A stretch of 64,000 nucleotides of DNA from contig DAHUXD010000027.1 of the NCBI GenBank assembly GCA_027307335.1, positions 1 to 64,000 on the forward strand, given 5' to 3'. The position numbers and the translations under genes were made by a program. Position 1 is the stretch's first letter; every line of letters begins with the position of its first letter. This DNA comes from Acidobacteriota bacterium. GTDB taxonomy: Bacteria; Acidobacteriota; Thermoanaerobaculia; UBA5066; Gp7-AA6. This document shows, piece by piece, positions 33,464-41,248 of the stretch. The notes beneath the pieces are model-generated. The model saw only the letters and a program-made list of their open reading frames with translations. It was not told the origin of the DNA and did no database searches.

Positions 33464-34374
33464 GGCAGGCTTTCTTTCGAAATCGGGCACGGCTCGGCCG
33501 TCCCCGATTCCGAGGCGACGTTCCCCCGCCGCGGGGCCCCGCCCTCGAAGTGCGCGGGACGCCGCTCGAAGAAGCTCGCGAGCCCCTCGGCGAAGTCGGC
33601 GCCGTCGGCGATCCGGGCGAGCGCCTCGATCTCGCGGTCGAGGTGGAAGTCCAGCCGCTCGACGCCGGCCGCCTGGTGGACGAGGCTCTTCGCGACGGCG
33701 AGCGCCTCGGTCGGTCCGGCGGCGAGCCGCGCCGCGAGCGCGAGGACGTCGGCCTCGAAGGTCTCCTGCGGGAAAACGTCGTTGATCAGGCCGACCCGCT
33801 TCGCCTCCTCCGCGGAGAGCCTCGGATTGACGAGGACGAGCTCCATCGCCTTGCGCAGGCCCAAAAGGCGCGGCAGGAAGAACGTCGAGCTCTCCGCGCC
33901 GGTCAGCCCGGTCTTCCCGTACGCCCACTCGAACACGGCCCGCGGCGAGGCGTACACGAGGTCGCAGGCCATCGCGATCCCGAACCCGCCGGCGGCCGCG
34001 ATGCCGTCCACGGCCGCGAGGAACGGCTTCGGAGCGCGCTTGATCTCCGAGATCGTCGAGTGGATGTACTCGAGGATCTGCTGGAAGACCTCGCCGAACC
34101 CCGACGGCGCCGGCCGGCTCCCCTGCAGGTAGCCGAGCTCGGACGCCTCGCCGCCGGCGCGGATGTACTTCAGGTCGGCGCCGCTGCAGAAGACGCCGCC
34201 CTCGCCGCGGAGGATCACGGCGCGCACCGCCGGGTCGCGGGCGAGCTGGAGCCCGGCGGCGCGGAAGTCCCGCGCGGTCGCGACGTCGAGCGAGTTGAAG
34301 CGCTCGCGCCGGTCGATCGTGAGAACGCCGACGGCGCCGTCGCGCCGGATCCGGATCGGGGATTCGCCGCTCAT
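33460..34374 (-). CDS. Crotonase-family (enoyl-CoA hydratase/isomerase-like) protein in the hyp operon
   Basis: 304 residues. Crotonase fold with the oxyanion-hole regions CSGADLKYI and AAAGGFGIAMACDLVYAS. The two glutamates of true enoyl-CoA hydratases are not conserved: the first aligns with Gly in AGGFG, and the second region reads AYGKTGLTGAESSTFFLPR, the style of delta-isomerases and ring-epoxide isomerases where an acidic residue sits in this loop. So isomerase or another crotonase chemistry is more likely than hydration. It lies 4 bases after hypE and overlaps the nickel transporter gene, an odd place for acyl-CoA metabolism. Confidence 0.82.
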   Translation of the reverse strand: MSGESPIRIRRDGAVGVLTIDRRERFNSLDVATARDFRAAGLQLARDPAVRAVILRGEGGVFCSGADLKYIRAGGEASELGYLQGSRPAPSGFGEVFQQILEYIHSTISEIKRAPKPFLAAVDGIAAAGGFGIAMACDLVYASPRAVFEWAYGKTGLTGAESSTFFLPRLLGLRKAMELVLVNPRLSAEEAKRVGLINDVFPQETFEADVLALAARLAAGPTEALAVAKSLVHQAAGVERLDFHLDREIEALARIADGADFAEGLASFFERRPAHFEGGAPRRGNVASESGTAEPCPISKESLP

Positions 34375-34378
34375 GCGC

Positions 34379-35422
34379 TCAGCAGATCCGCGGCAGGAGC
34401 TCGCCCTCGGGCTCGGAGAGCAGCCGCTTCCCGAAGCCGGTGTCGAGGATGACGTTGCCGGGCCTCTCGGCGATGCAGCGCGCGACGATGGCCGCCTCAC
34501 GGCCGAGCGGGTGCGCGCGGAGCGCCTCCAGCACGGCGTCGGCGGCATCCGCCCGCACGCCGATCACGGCCTTGCCCTCGTTCGCGACGTGGAGCGGATC
34601 GATCCCGAGCAGGTCGGCCGCCGCGCGGACCGGCTCGTGCACGGGCACCGCAACCTCCTCGAGGACGATGCCGACGCCGCTCTTCTGCGCCATCTCGTGG
34701 AGCGCCGAGGAGAGGCCGCCGCGCGTCGGGTCCTTCATCGCGATCACGCCGTCGCCGCCCGCCGACAGCGCCGCGCGCACCAGGCCGTTGATCGGCGCGA
34801 CGTCGGAGGCGAGGTCGCCCTCGAGCTTCAGGCCGTGCCGCGCGGCGAGGATCGCGAGCCCGTGGTCGCCCACGGCGCCCGTCACGATGATCCGGTCGCC
34901 GACGGAGAGCCCGCAGTCGCGCACGACGCGCCCGGTCGCCGCGACGCCCGCCGTGTTCAGCACGATGCCGTCGATCTCGCCACGGCCCATCACCTTGGTG
35001 TCGCCCGTGACGATGCGCGCGCCCGCCTCGCGGCACGCCTCGGCCATCGAGGCCTGGATCCTCTCGAGGTCCTCGCGGAGGAAGCCCTCCTCGAGGATCA
35101 CGCCGCAGGTCAGGCCGAGGACCTCGGTCGCCCCCATCATGGCGAGGTCGTTGACGGTGCCGCAGATCGAGAGGCGCCCGATGTCGCCGCCGGGAAAGAA
35201 GACCGGGTGGACGACGTGCGAGTCCGTCGTGACCACGATCCAGCGGTCGCCGATCCACAGCGCGGCGCCGTCGTCCATGGCCTCGGGGCCGACGTCCTGG
35301 GGAGACGCGTTCGCCTCGACGCGCTGGAGGAAGACGTCCTCGATCAGCGCGCGCATCGCCCGGCCCCCCGAGCCGTGCCGGAGCGTGATGCGTTCCCGCG
35401 CCTCGATCGCCAGCGTGCTCAT
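34379..35422 (-). CDS. hypE: Hydrogenase maturation factor HypE
   Basis: 347 residues, AIR-synthase-like fold. Contains RHGSGGRAMRALIE, MDDGAALWIGD, VVTTDSHVV and DPTRGGL for ATP binding. The chain ends PRIC; the terminal cysteine is the residue that HypF carbamoylates and HypE dehydrates to thiocyanate, the cyanide donor for the iron centre. The start overlaps the hypD stop (ATGA). Confidence 0.97.
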   Translation of the reverse strand: MSTLAIEARERITLRHGSGGRAMRALIEDVFLQRVEANASPQDVGPEAMDDGAALWIGDRWIVVTTDSHVVHPVFFPGGDIGRLSICGTVNDLAMMGATEVLGLTCGVILEEGFLREDLERIQASMAEACREAGARIVTGDTKVMGRGEIDGIVLNTAGVAATGRVVRDCGLSVGDRIIVTGAVGDHGLAILAARHGLKLEGDLASDVAPINGLVRAALSAGGDGVIAMKDPTRGGLSSALHEMAQKSGVGIVLEEVAVPVHEPVRAAADLLGIDPLHVANEGKAVIGVRADAADAVLEALRAHPLGREAAIVARCIAERPGNVILDTGFGKRLLSEPEGELLPRIC

Positions 35423-36567
35423 AGCGCCTCCAGGTTCGGATGCCCGCCGTACTGGTGCCAGATCCGGCACGCGCCCTCCGAGGAGACCATGCACGCGCCG
35501 ACCGGCGCGTCCGGGACGCACTCCCTGCCGAAGAGCTTGCAGTCCGTGGGTGTCGAGATGCCGGACATGATGTCGCCGCAGACGCAGTCGGCCGCGAGAG
35601 CCGGCGGCACGCCGTCCCACAGCGCGGCGAGGTCGATGGTGAAGCGCCGGCGCGCGTCGACGTGCGCCCACTCGTCGCGGAGCCTCAGGTTGCCCTTGGG
35701 GACGTGCGCGATGCCGCGCCACCGGCCGCCGATCGGCCGGAAGACGCTCCACAGCTCCTCCTGCGCCCGGAGGTTGCCCTCCTTCGTCACGCAGCGCGGA
35801 AACATGTTGACCACGGTGGGCGTCTCGTCCCGCACGAGCTCGACCAGGCGCGCGAGTCCGGCGAGGATGTCGAGCGGCTCGAAGCCCGCGACGACGACGG
35901 GGATCCGGTGCCGCTCGACGAACGGCTCGAAGATCCCCCAGCCCGTGATCGTCGCCGCGTGTCCCGCGGCGAGGAACCCCTCGACGCGCGTCTCGGGCAT
36001 CTCGGCGACGATCTCCATGGCGGGCGGGATGTACTTGTGCGCGGAGAGGACCGAGAAGTTCTTCGGGAGCTCGCTCCGCACGATCGCCGCCGTGGCGACC
36101 GCGGTCGTCTCGAAGCCCGTGGCGAAGAAGACCACCTCGCGGTCCGGCATCTCGCGCGCGAGCTCGACCGCCTGCGTCGCGCTGTAGACCACCTCGACCG
36201 TCGCGCCCTCGGCCTGGGCGTCGTTGAGCGACAGCGCGGTCCCGCGCACGCGCAGCATGTCGCCGTAGGAGGCGATCACGCAGCCCTGGCGTGCCAGCGC
36301 GACGCCCTCGTCGACCTCCGGCATGTCCGTGATGCACACGGGGCACCCCGGCCCCATGATCACGTTCAGGTCCTTCGGGAACGTCGCGCGCAGGCCGAAC
36401 TTCGAGATCGCCTGCTCGTGGCTGCCGCAGACGTGCATGACCGAGACGGGCGAGCGGCCGATCTCCTTCGTGACGCGCTCGAGCGTCCGCACGAGGCGGC
36501 GTGCCGTGTCCGGATCGCGGAACTTCAGCTGGCGGAGCGCAACCTCGGCACGCGGCTCCTCGATCAT
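35419..36567 (-). CDS. hypD: Hydrogenase maturation factor HypD
   Basis: 382 residues. Conserved CGSHEQ, GPGCPVC, the FFATGFETTA segment and the C-terminal cluster cysteines (CVCGDIMSG, TDCKLFGREC, EGACRIW) that bind a 4Fe-4S cluster. With HypC it forms the scaffold that carries Fe(CN)2CO. Overlaps hypC upstream and hypE downstream by 4 bases each. Confidence 0.97.
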   Translation of the reverse strand: MIEEPRAEVALRQLKFRDPDTARRLVRTLERVTKEIGRSPVSVMHVCGSHEQAISKFGLRATFPKDLNVIMGPGCPVCITDMPEVDEGVALARQGCVIASYGDMLRVRGTALSLNDAQAEGATVEVVYSATQAVELAREMPDREVVFFATGFETTAVATAAIVRSELPKNFSVLSAHKYIPPAMEIVAEMPETRVEGFLAAGHAATITGWGIFEPFVERHRIPVVVAGFEPLDILAGLARLVELVRDETPTVVNMFPRCVTKEGNLRAQEELWSVFRPIGGRWRGIAHVPKGNLRLRDEWAHVDARRRFTIDLAALWDGVPPALAADCVCGDIMSGISTPTDCKLFGRECVPDAPVGACMVSSEGACRIWHQYGGHPNLEAL

Positions 36568-36845
36568 CTCTTGCCCGTCGCGGAGATCTCGCCGCGCACG
36601 TCGGCCACCATCAGGTCGTTCGACGGCGCCTCCGCGAGCAGCGTCTCGTAGAGCGCGAGCGTCTGCGCGATGTCCTCGGCGGGAATCCGGCGGATCGCGA
36701 AGCCGACGTGGTTGAGGATGTAGTCCCCGGGCGCGACCGGCTCGTCCACGATGTCGAGGCAGACCTCGCGGCGGACCCCCCAGAAGTCGACCTCCGCGAA
36801 CCCCTCGCGGACGGACACCACCCGGCCCGGAACTCCGAGACACAT
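36564..36845 (-). CDS. hypC: Hydrogenase maturation chaperone HypC
   Basis: 93 residues beginning MCLGVPGRV; Cys2 is the conserved iron-binding cysteine of HypC/HybG. Also present: VDFWGVRREVCLD and GDYILNHVGFAI. It hands the Fe(CN)2CO unit from HypD to the large-subunit precursor. Its start shares a base with the hypF stop (TGATG) and its stop overlaps hypD. Confidence 0.97.
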   Translation of the reverse strand: MCLGVPGRVVSVREGFAEVDFWGVRREVCLDIVDEPVAPGDYILNHVGFAIRRIPAEDIAQTLALYETLLAEAPSNDLMVADVRGEISATGKR

Positions 36846-39133
36846 CAGGCACCTCCCGTGCGGGCGATGGCCGCGGCGACGACCGCCTGGCCGAGCGCGA
36901 GGCCGCCGTCTCCGGGCGGCACTCGGCGATGGAGATGGACGGAGACCTTCCGAGGACTCAACCGCTCGAGCGTCCGCTCGGCGAGCAACGCGTTCTGGAA
37001 ACAGCCGCCGGTCAGGACGACCGGAGCGTCGGCCGCGTGCGGGCGGACCTCCGCGACCATGGAGGCGGTCGCCTCGGCGAGCGTTTTGTGGAAACGCGCC
37101 GAGATCGCGGACGGATCGCGGCGCGCGAGGAGGTCCTCCACCGCGGCCCGGAGCGCCGGACGCAGGTCGATCTCCGGCTGCGGGCGCGAGCGGTCGACGC
37201 TCCACGGGTAGGCGCGCGTGTCTCCCGGATCCGCGGCGAGGTTCCACTCGAGGGCCACCTGCCCCTCGTAGCGCGACTCGCGGCGGGCGAGCCCGAGCGC
37301 GCCGAACGCGTCGAACCAGCGGCCGACGCCGCGCGCGAGCGGCACGTACACGCGCTCTCGGATCGTGCGGCGCACGAGCGCGAGCTCCCGCGGATCGATC
37401 GACGCGAAGAGGCCGAGCCGCTCGAGGGGCGGGGCTCCCGCGTACGCGTCCTCCAGCGCCGCCAGCGCGACGCGCCAGACCTGGCGGACCGCGAGGTCGC
37501 CGCCGGGAAGCCCGACGGGTCGGAAGGTCGCGAGGCGCTGGAAGCCCGTGAGGTCGGCGAGGAGGAACTCGCCGCCCCAGGAGGTGCCGTCCGTGCCGTA
37601 GCCCGTGCCGTCGTAGGCGATTCCGAGCACCGGCCCCGCGAGGCCGTGCTCGGCCATCGCGCTCGCGACGTGCGCGTGGTGGTGCTGGACCGCAATCCGG
37701 ACGCCGTCGCGGGAGCGGGCGTAGCTCGTCGTCGCGTACAGCGGATGCAGGTCGTGCGCGATCAGCGTGGGCCGGATCTCGAGGAACTCCTCGAGCCGGG
37801 CGACGGAGGATTCGAACGCGGCGAGCGTGTCGAGGGTCTCGAGGTCGCCGATGTGCGGGCCGAGATAGGCGGAGCGGCCGACGCCGATGCAGAACGTGTT
37901 CTTCAGGTGTCCGCCGCAGGCGAGCACCGGCGGCGCGAATTCGAACGCGGTCTCGATCGGCGCCGGCGTCCATCCGCGCGAACGCCGGAGGACGGTGGCC
38001 GCGCCCGCGATCTCGCGGACGACGGAATCGTCGCATCGCGAGGCGATGTCGCGGTCATGCAGGAGGAAGGCGTCGGCGACCCCGGACAGCTTCTCGAGCG
38101 CCTCGGCATTCGTCGTCGCGATCGGCTCGTCCGAGAGGTTGCCGGAGGTCATCACGAGGGGGGCTCCCGCGTCCGCGAGCAGCAGATGATGAAGCGGCGT
38201 GTACGGAAGCAGGAGTCCCACGAACGGGTTGCCGGGCGCGACCTCCGGCGCGAGGGCCGCGTCCGGCCGCCGGCGCACGAGCACGATCGGCCGCTCGGCC
38301 GACGTCAACGCCTCGCGCTCGCCGGGCGTGAGGAGGGCGAGCGTCTCGGCGCCGGCGAGGTCGGCGACCATGACGGCGAGCGGCTTCTCTTCCCGGCGCT
38401 TGCGGCGCCGGAGGCGTGCGACGGCGTCGGAGGAGGTGGCGTCGCACGCGAGGTGGAACCCGCCGAGGCCCTTGATCGCCACGATCATGCCGGCCCGGAG
38501 GGCGCGTGCGGCGCCGGCGATCGGATCGTCCCAGTCGAGGGGCTCCCCCGCCGCATCCGCTGCGGTCAGGCGCGGGCCGCACGCGGGACACGCGTTCGGC
38601 TGCGCGTGAAAGCGGCGGTCGAGCGGGTCGTCGTACTCGCGGTGGCACGCGGCGCACATCGGGAAGCGCCCCATCGTCGTCGCGGGACGGTCGTAGGGCA
38701 CGCTCAGCGCGATCGTGAAGCGCGGTCCGCAGTTGGTGCAGTTGGTGAACGCATAACGATACCGGCGGTCGGCCGGGTCGGCGATCTCGCGCCGGCAGTC
38801 GGCGCAGGTGGGGAGATCCGGGGGAATCGAGACCTGGAGCCCCTCGGCGGTGCGGCTCTCGACGATCACGAAGCCGCTCGCGCCGCCGTCGGGCGGAATC
38901 TCGAGGCACTCGAGCGCGCGGATGCGCGCCGCGGGGGGCGGCGACGCGCGCAGGCCGCGGACGAAGTCCTCGAGCGCCTCGTTCGAACCGAACGCCTCGA
39001 TCGTCACGCCGCGGGAGTCGTTGGACACGCGGCCGGCGACGCCCTTCTCGTGCGCGAGCCGGTACACCCAGGGCCGGAACCCGACGCCCTGGACGGTCCC
39101 GCGGATCTCGATGCGAAAGCCGGCTTCGCTCAC
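36845..39133 (-). CDS. hypF: Carbamoyltransferase HypF
   Basis: 762 residues, full length. Domains in order: acylphosphatase-like (RGTVQGVGFRPWVYRLA, 1-90), two zinc-finger motifs (CADC/CTNC and CAACH/CPAC, ~105-185), YrdC-like adenylating domain (~200-375) and Kae1-like carbamoyl-transfer domain (HHHAHVASAMAEHG; GTDGTSWGGEFL; GGCFQNALL near the end). Makes carbamoyl-AMP and loads HypE. The GTG start has no Shine-Dalgarno sequence but has TAGCAT 9 bases upstream, so it begins a second, probably leaderless transcription unit (hypF-C-D-E, crotonase, nickel transporter). Confidence 0.96.
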   Translation of the reverse strand: MSEAGFRIEIRGTVQGVGFRPWVYRLAHEKGVAGRVSNDSRGVTIEAFGSNEALEDFVRGLRASPPPAARIRALECLEIPPDGGASGFVIVESRTAEGLQVSIPPDLPTCADCRREIADPADRRYRYAFTNCTNCGPRFTIALSVPYDRPATTMGRFPMCAACHREYDDPLDRRFHAQPNACPACGPRLTAADAAGEPLDWDDPIAGAARALRAGMIVAIKGLGGFHLACDATSSDAVARLRRRKRREEKPLAVMVADLAGAETLALLTPGEREALTSAERPIVLVRRRPDAALAPEVAPGNPFVGLLLPYTPLHHLLLADAGAPLVMTSGNLSDEPIATTNAEALEKLSGVADAFLLHDRDIASRCDDSVVREIAGAATVLRRSRGWTPAPIETAFEFAPPVLACGGHLKNTFCIGVGRSAYLGPHIGDLETLDTLAAFESSVARLEEFLEIRPTLIAHDLHPLYATTSYARSRDGVRIAVQHHHAHVASAMAEHGLAGPVLGIAYDGTGYGTDGTSWGGEFLLADLTGFQRLATFRPVGLPGGDLAVRQVWRVALAALEDAYAGAPPLERLGLFASIDPRELALVRRTIRERVYVPLARGVGRWFDAFGALGLARRESRYEGQVALEWNLAADPGDTRAYPWSVDRSRPQPEIDLRPALRAAVEDLLARRDPSAISARFHKTLAEATASMVAEVRPHAADAPVVLTGGCFQNALLAERTLERLSPRKVSVHLHRRVPPGDGGLALGQAVVAAAIARTGGA

Positions 39134-39142
39134 GTGGGGTTC

Positions 39143-39148
39143 ATGCTA
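39143..39148 (-). promoter_or_regulatory. Candidate -10 box TAGCAT of the hypF unit
   Basis: Minus-strand TAGCAT is 9 bases before the GTG of hypF, without a ribosome site. The dyad at 39170-39187 lies where the -35 region would be. Confidence 0.5.
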
Positions 39149-39169
39149 CGCAGCGGTTCCGGACGCGGC

Positions 39170-39187
39170 CTGATGCGACTGCATCAG
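39170..39187. promoter_or_regulatory. Dyad CTGATGC-N4-GCATCAG upstream of hypF
   Basis: A perfect 7-bp inverted repeat with a 4-base centre, in the 85-base gap between the Rieske gene and hypF, 22 bases upstream of the TAGCAT box. It could be an operator over the -35 region or a weak hairpin ending the first hydrogenase transcript; no T tract follows on the minus strand, favouring an operator. Confidence 0.45.
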
Positions 39188-39218
39188 TCCCGGAGAAGGT
39201 GCGGCGAAGCCGAAGGGG

Positions 39219-39623
39219 CTACCCGAGGACGACGCGGGTCCCCCGGATCGAGACGGGGACGGTGGCGAGCGGGCGGGGAGGCGGGCCGGCGATCGGGTTG
39301 CCTTCGGCGTCGTAGCGTCCGTCGTGGCAGGGGCAGACATAGATCCGGGCGTCCGGCCGCCACCGCACCACGCAGCCCATGTGGGTGCACCGGAGCATTC
39401 GCGCCGTCACCGTGTGGTCCGCGCGAAGGACCTCGACGGGGTTCTCGCCGACGATCACGACGCGCCGGTCGCCCTCGGGAAGGTCCGAGAGCGGGACGGC
39501 GACCTGGCCCGGCGCGAGCGCCAGCTCGGTGTCGGCGGAACAGCCGATCGGCGGCAGGGCGAGGCCGACGAGGGCGCCGGCGGCGGCGAGGACCTCCCGG
39601 CGGTCGAGATCCCGCGCGGTCAC
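39219..39623 (-). CDS. Rieske [2Fe-2S] protein encoded in the hydrogenase operon
   Basis: 134 residues from a GTG overlapping the hypB stop. The N-terminus carries a twin arginine followed by a hydrophobic stretch (DRREVLAAAGALVGLAL) ending PPIGC, a possible Tat signal with lipobox. The Rieske ligands are complete: CTHMGC and CPCHDG, with the two extra cysteines that form the stabilising disulfide of high-potential Rieske proteins, and the Pro loop GPPPRPL. It should be a periplasmic, membrane-tethered electron carrier. Location between hypB and hypF suggests it serves the hydrogenase, as an acceptor or a link to another chain, but this is inference. Confidence 0.88.
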   Translation of the reverse strand: MTARDLDRREVLAAAGALVGLALPPIGCSADTELALAPGQVAVPLSDLPEGDRRVVIVGENPVEVLRADHTVTARMLRCTHMGCVVRWRPDARIYVCPCHDGRYDAEGNPIAGPPPRPLATVPVSIRGTRVVLG

Positions 39624-40318
39624 GCGGGAACGGCGGCGGCGGCGACGGCGACGGCGGTGCGCTTCTCGGCGAGCGACTCCTCGAGGAGCGCGTACCACGC
39701 GTCCATGCCCTCCCCCGTCCGGGCGGAGACGACGAGCACGCGGGCGGACGGGTTCAGGGCTGCGATCTGCGATGCCACTGCGTCGAGATCGAAATCGACA
39801 TGCGGCAGGAGGTCGGCCTTCGTCAGGACCGTCACGGCCGCGCGCGCGAAGATCGCCGGGTACTTGAAGGGCTTGTCGTCGCCCTCAGTGACCGAAAGGA
39901 GCGCGACCTTGAAGTCCTCGCCGAGGTCGTAGGAGGTCGGACAGATCAGGTTGCCGACGTTCTCGATCAAGAGGACGTCGAGGCCGGCGAGCCGCTCGCC
40001 CTCCTCGGCGAGCGCGGCCTCGATCTGCCGGGCGTCGAGGTGGCAGGCGCCGCCGGTCAGGATCTGCCGGGCGGGAATGCCCGCGTCGCGCAGGCGCTGC
40101 GCGTCGCGGTCGGTCGCGATGTCGCCGTCGAGCCCGCCGAGGCGCAGGCGAGTCCGGAGCTCCCGGGCGGTCGCCTCGAGGAGCGTCGTCTTCCCGGAGC
40201 CGGGCGAGGAGATCAGGTTCACGACGAGCGTGCCCGAATCGCGGAACGACGCGCGCAAGCCGCGCGCCGCCGATGCGTTCGCGGCGAGGACCTTCTCCCG
40301 GACGTTGACCTCGGTCAT
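39620..40318 (-). CDS. hypB: GTPase HypB, nickel insertion
   Basis: 232 residues. P loop SSPGSGKTTLLE, switch/metal site with the Cys-His pair in TGGACHLDA, and the NLICPTSYDLGE stretch with the conserved cysteine; base-specificity region VLTKADLLP. It lacks the His-rich N-terminal nickel-storage extension of some HypB proteins. The GTPase drives nickel delivery with HypA. Overlaps hypA (ATGA). Confidence 0.96.
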   Translation of the reverse strand: MTEVNVREKVLAANASAARGLRASFRDSGTLVVNLISSPGSGKTTLLEATARELRTRLRLGGLDGDIATDRDAQRLRDAGIPARQILTGGACHLDARQIEAALAEEGERLAGLDVLLIENVGNLICPTSYDLGEDFKVALLSVTEGDDKPFKYPAIFARAAVTVLTKADLLPHVDFDLDAVASQIAALNPSARVLVVSARTGEGMDAWYALLEESLAEKRTAVAVAAAAVPA

Positions 40319-40692
40319 GCGGCTCCCCTCTCCCGCCCGGAAGCGCCGTCGCCGAAGACGACCCGGAGCACGTCGAGCGCGTCGCCGCCGGTCACGCGCA
40401 GCGGCTCGCCGCACCGGGGGCAGAGGCGCAGCCACGAGCCCGGCGCTCGCTCGGCGATCTCGCCGCAGGAGGCGCAATCCTGACGCGCGCGCTCCCATTC
40501 GACGATCAGCGCGGCGCCGGCGTCGGCCGACCCCTCGACCACCGCGCGCCACGCGAACTCGAGCAGCGGCGGCTCGACCGCGGCGAGGTCGCCGACCGCG
40601 ACGGTCACCGACTCGAGCGCGCCGCCTCCGCGCTCGTCCGCCACGGCCCGGGCGATGCGGTGGATCTCGATGGCGAGCCCGGTCTCATGCAC
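40315..40692 (-). CDS. hypA: Nickel metallochaperone HypA
   Basis: 125 residues. Starts MHE, so His2 and Glu3 of the nickel site are present. A zinc-binding domain has two Cys-x2-Cys pairs (CASC and CPRC). Passes nickel to the large-subunit precursor together with HypB. Overlaps the protease gene upstream by 8 bases. Confidence 0.95.
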   Translation of the reverse strand: MHETGLAIEIHRIARAVADERGGGALESVTVAVGDLAAVEPPLLEFAWRAVVEGSADAGAALIVEWERARQDCASCGEIAERAPGSWLRLCPRCGEPLRVTGGDALDVLRVVFGDGASGRERGAA

Positions 40693-41248
40693 GGACGGAG
40701 AGCTCGATCCGGAAGTCCGCCGCGCGCTCCCACCACGGAGTGGGAGGGGTGGCGAGAGCGCGGGGGCGGGGCGGAAGACCCATTTGAGAGAGACGGCGGA
40801 CGACCTCTCCCGCGGCGGCGTCGACCGCCGCGCGGACCGGCGGCGAGAGCCGCACGGCCTTCTCGACCCTCTCCGGCACGACGCCGACGAGCACGATGTC
40901 GCGCGGCGCTGCGCCCGCGAGCTCGAGCGTGAAGAGCGCCTCGGTCAGGCCGGGATCGTGCGGGGAGACCCGCGGCAGCGGCGAACGGCCGGCGAGCTCG
41001 CGGCGCCCGTAGACGAGGAGCGTGCCCGGCGGCGCGGCGGCCTTGACCGTGTCGACGAGGAGGACGGTGTCGGCGTCGGCGAGAAACGGGGTCAGGTCGA
41101 GACCGGGGGTGCCGACGTCGACGACCGACACGCCCTCCGGAAACTCCCATCCGGCCAGCAGCGCCTCGACGACCCACGGCCCGAGGGCGTCGTCGCCCAT
41201 CAGGACGTTGCCGAGGCCGAGGACGCGGACCGGCTCGAGCATCTCCAT
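40685..41248 (-). CDS. Hydrogenase maturation protease (HybD/HyaD family)
   Basis: 187 residues. GLGNVLMGDDALGPWVVEAL holds the nickel-sensing Asp/Glu region at the N-terminus; DVGTPGLDLTPFL and PHDPGLTEAL hold the later conserved Asp and His. The enzyme removes the C-terminal peptide of the large subunit after nickel insertion. Its start shares a base with the large-subunit stop (TGATG); the C-terminal ~35 residues are longer and Pro/Arg-rich compared with usual members. Confidence 0.93.
   Translation of the reverse strand: MEMLEPVRVLGLGNVLMGDDALGPWVVEALLAGWEFPEGVSVVDVGTPGLDLTPFLADADTVLLVDTVKAAAPPGTLLVYGRRELAGRSPLPRVSPHDPGLTEALFTLELAGAAPRDIVLVGVVPERVEKAVRLSPPVRAAVDAAAGEVVRRLSQMGLPPRPRALATPPTPWWERAADFRIELSVRA

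Noticed and set aside
33460-34374. True enoyl-CoA hydratase
   Set aside because: Neither catalytic Glu of the hydratases is present in the aligned segments.
39170-39187. FNR or CRP site at the hypF dyad
   Set aside because: The spacing does not fit TTGAT-N4-ATCAA or TGTGA-N6-TCACA; it is reported only as an unassigned dyad.
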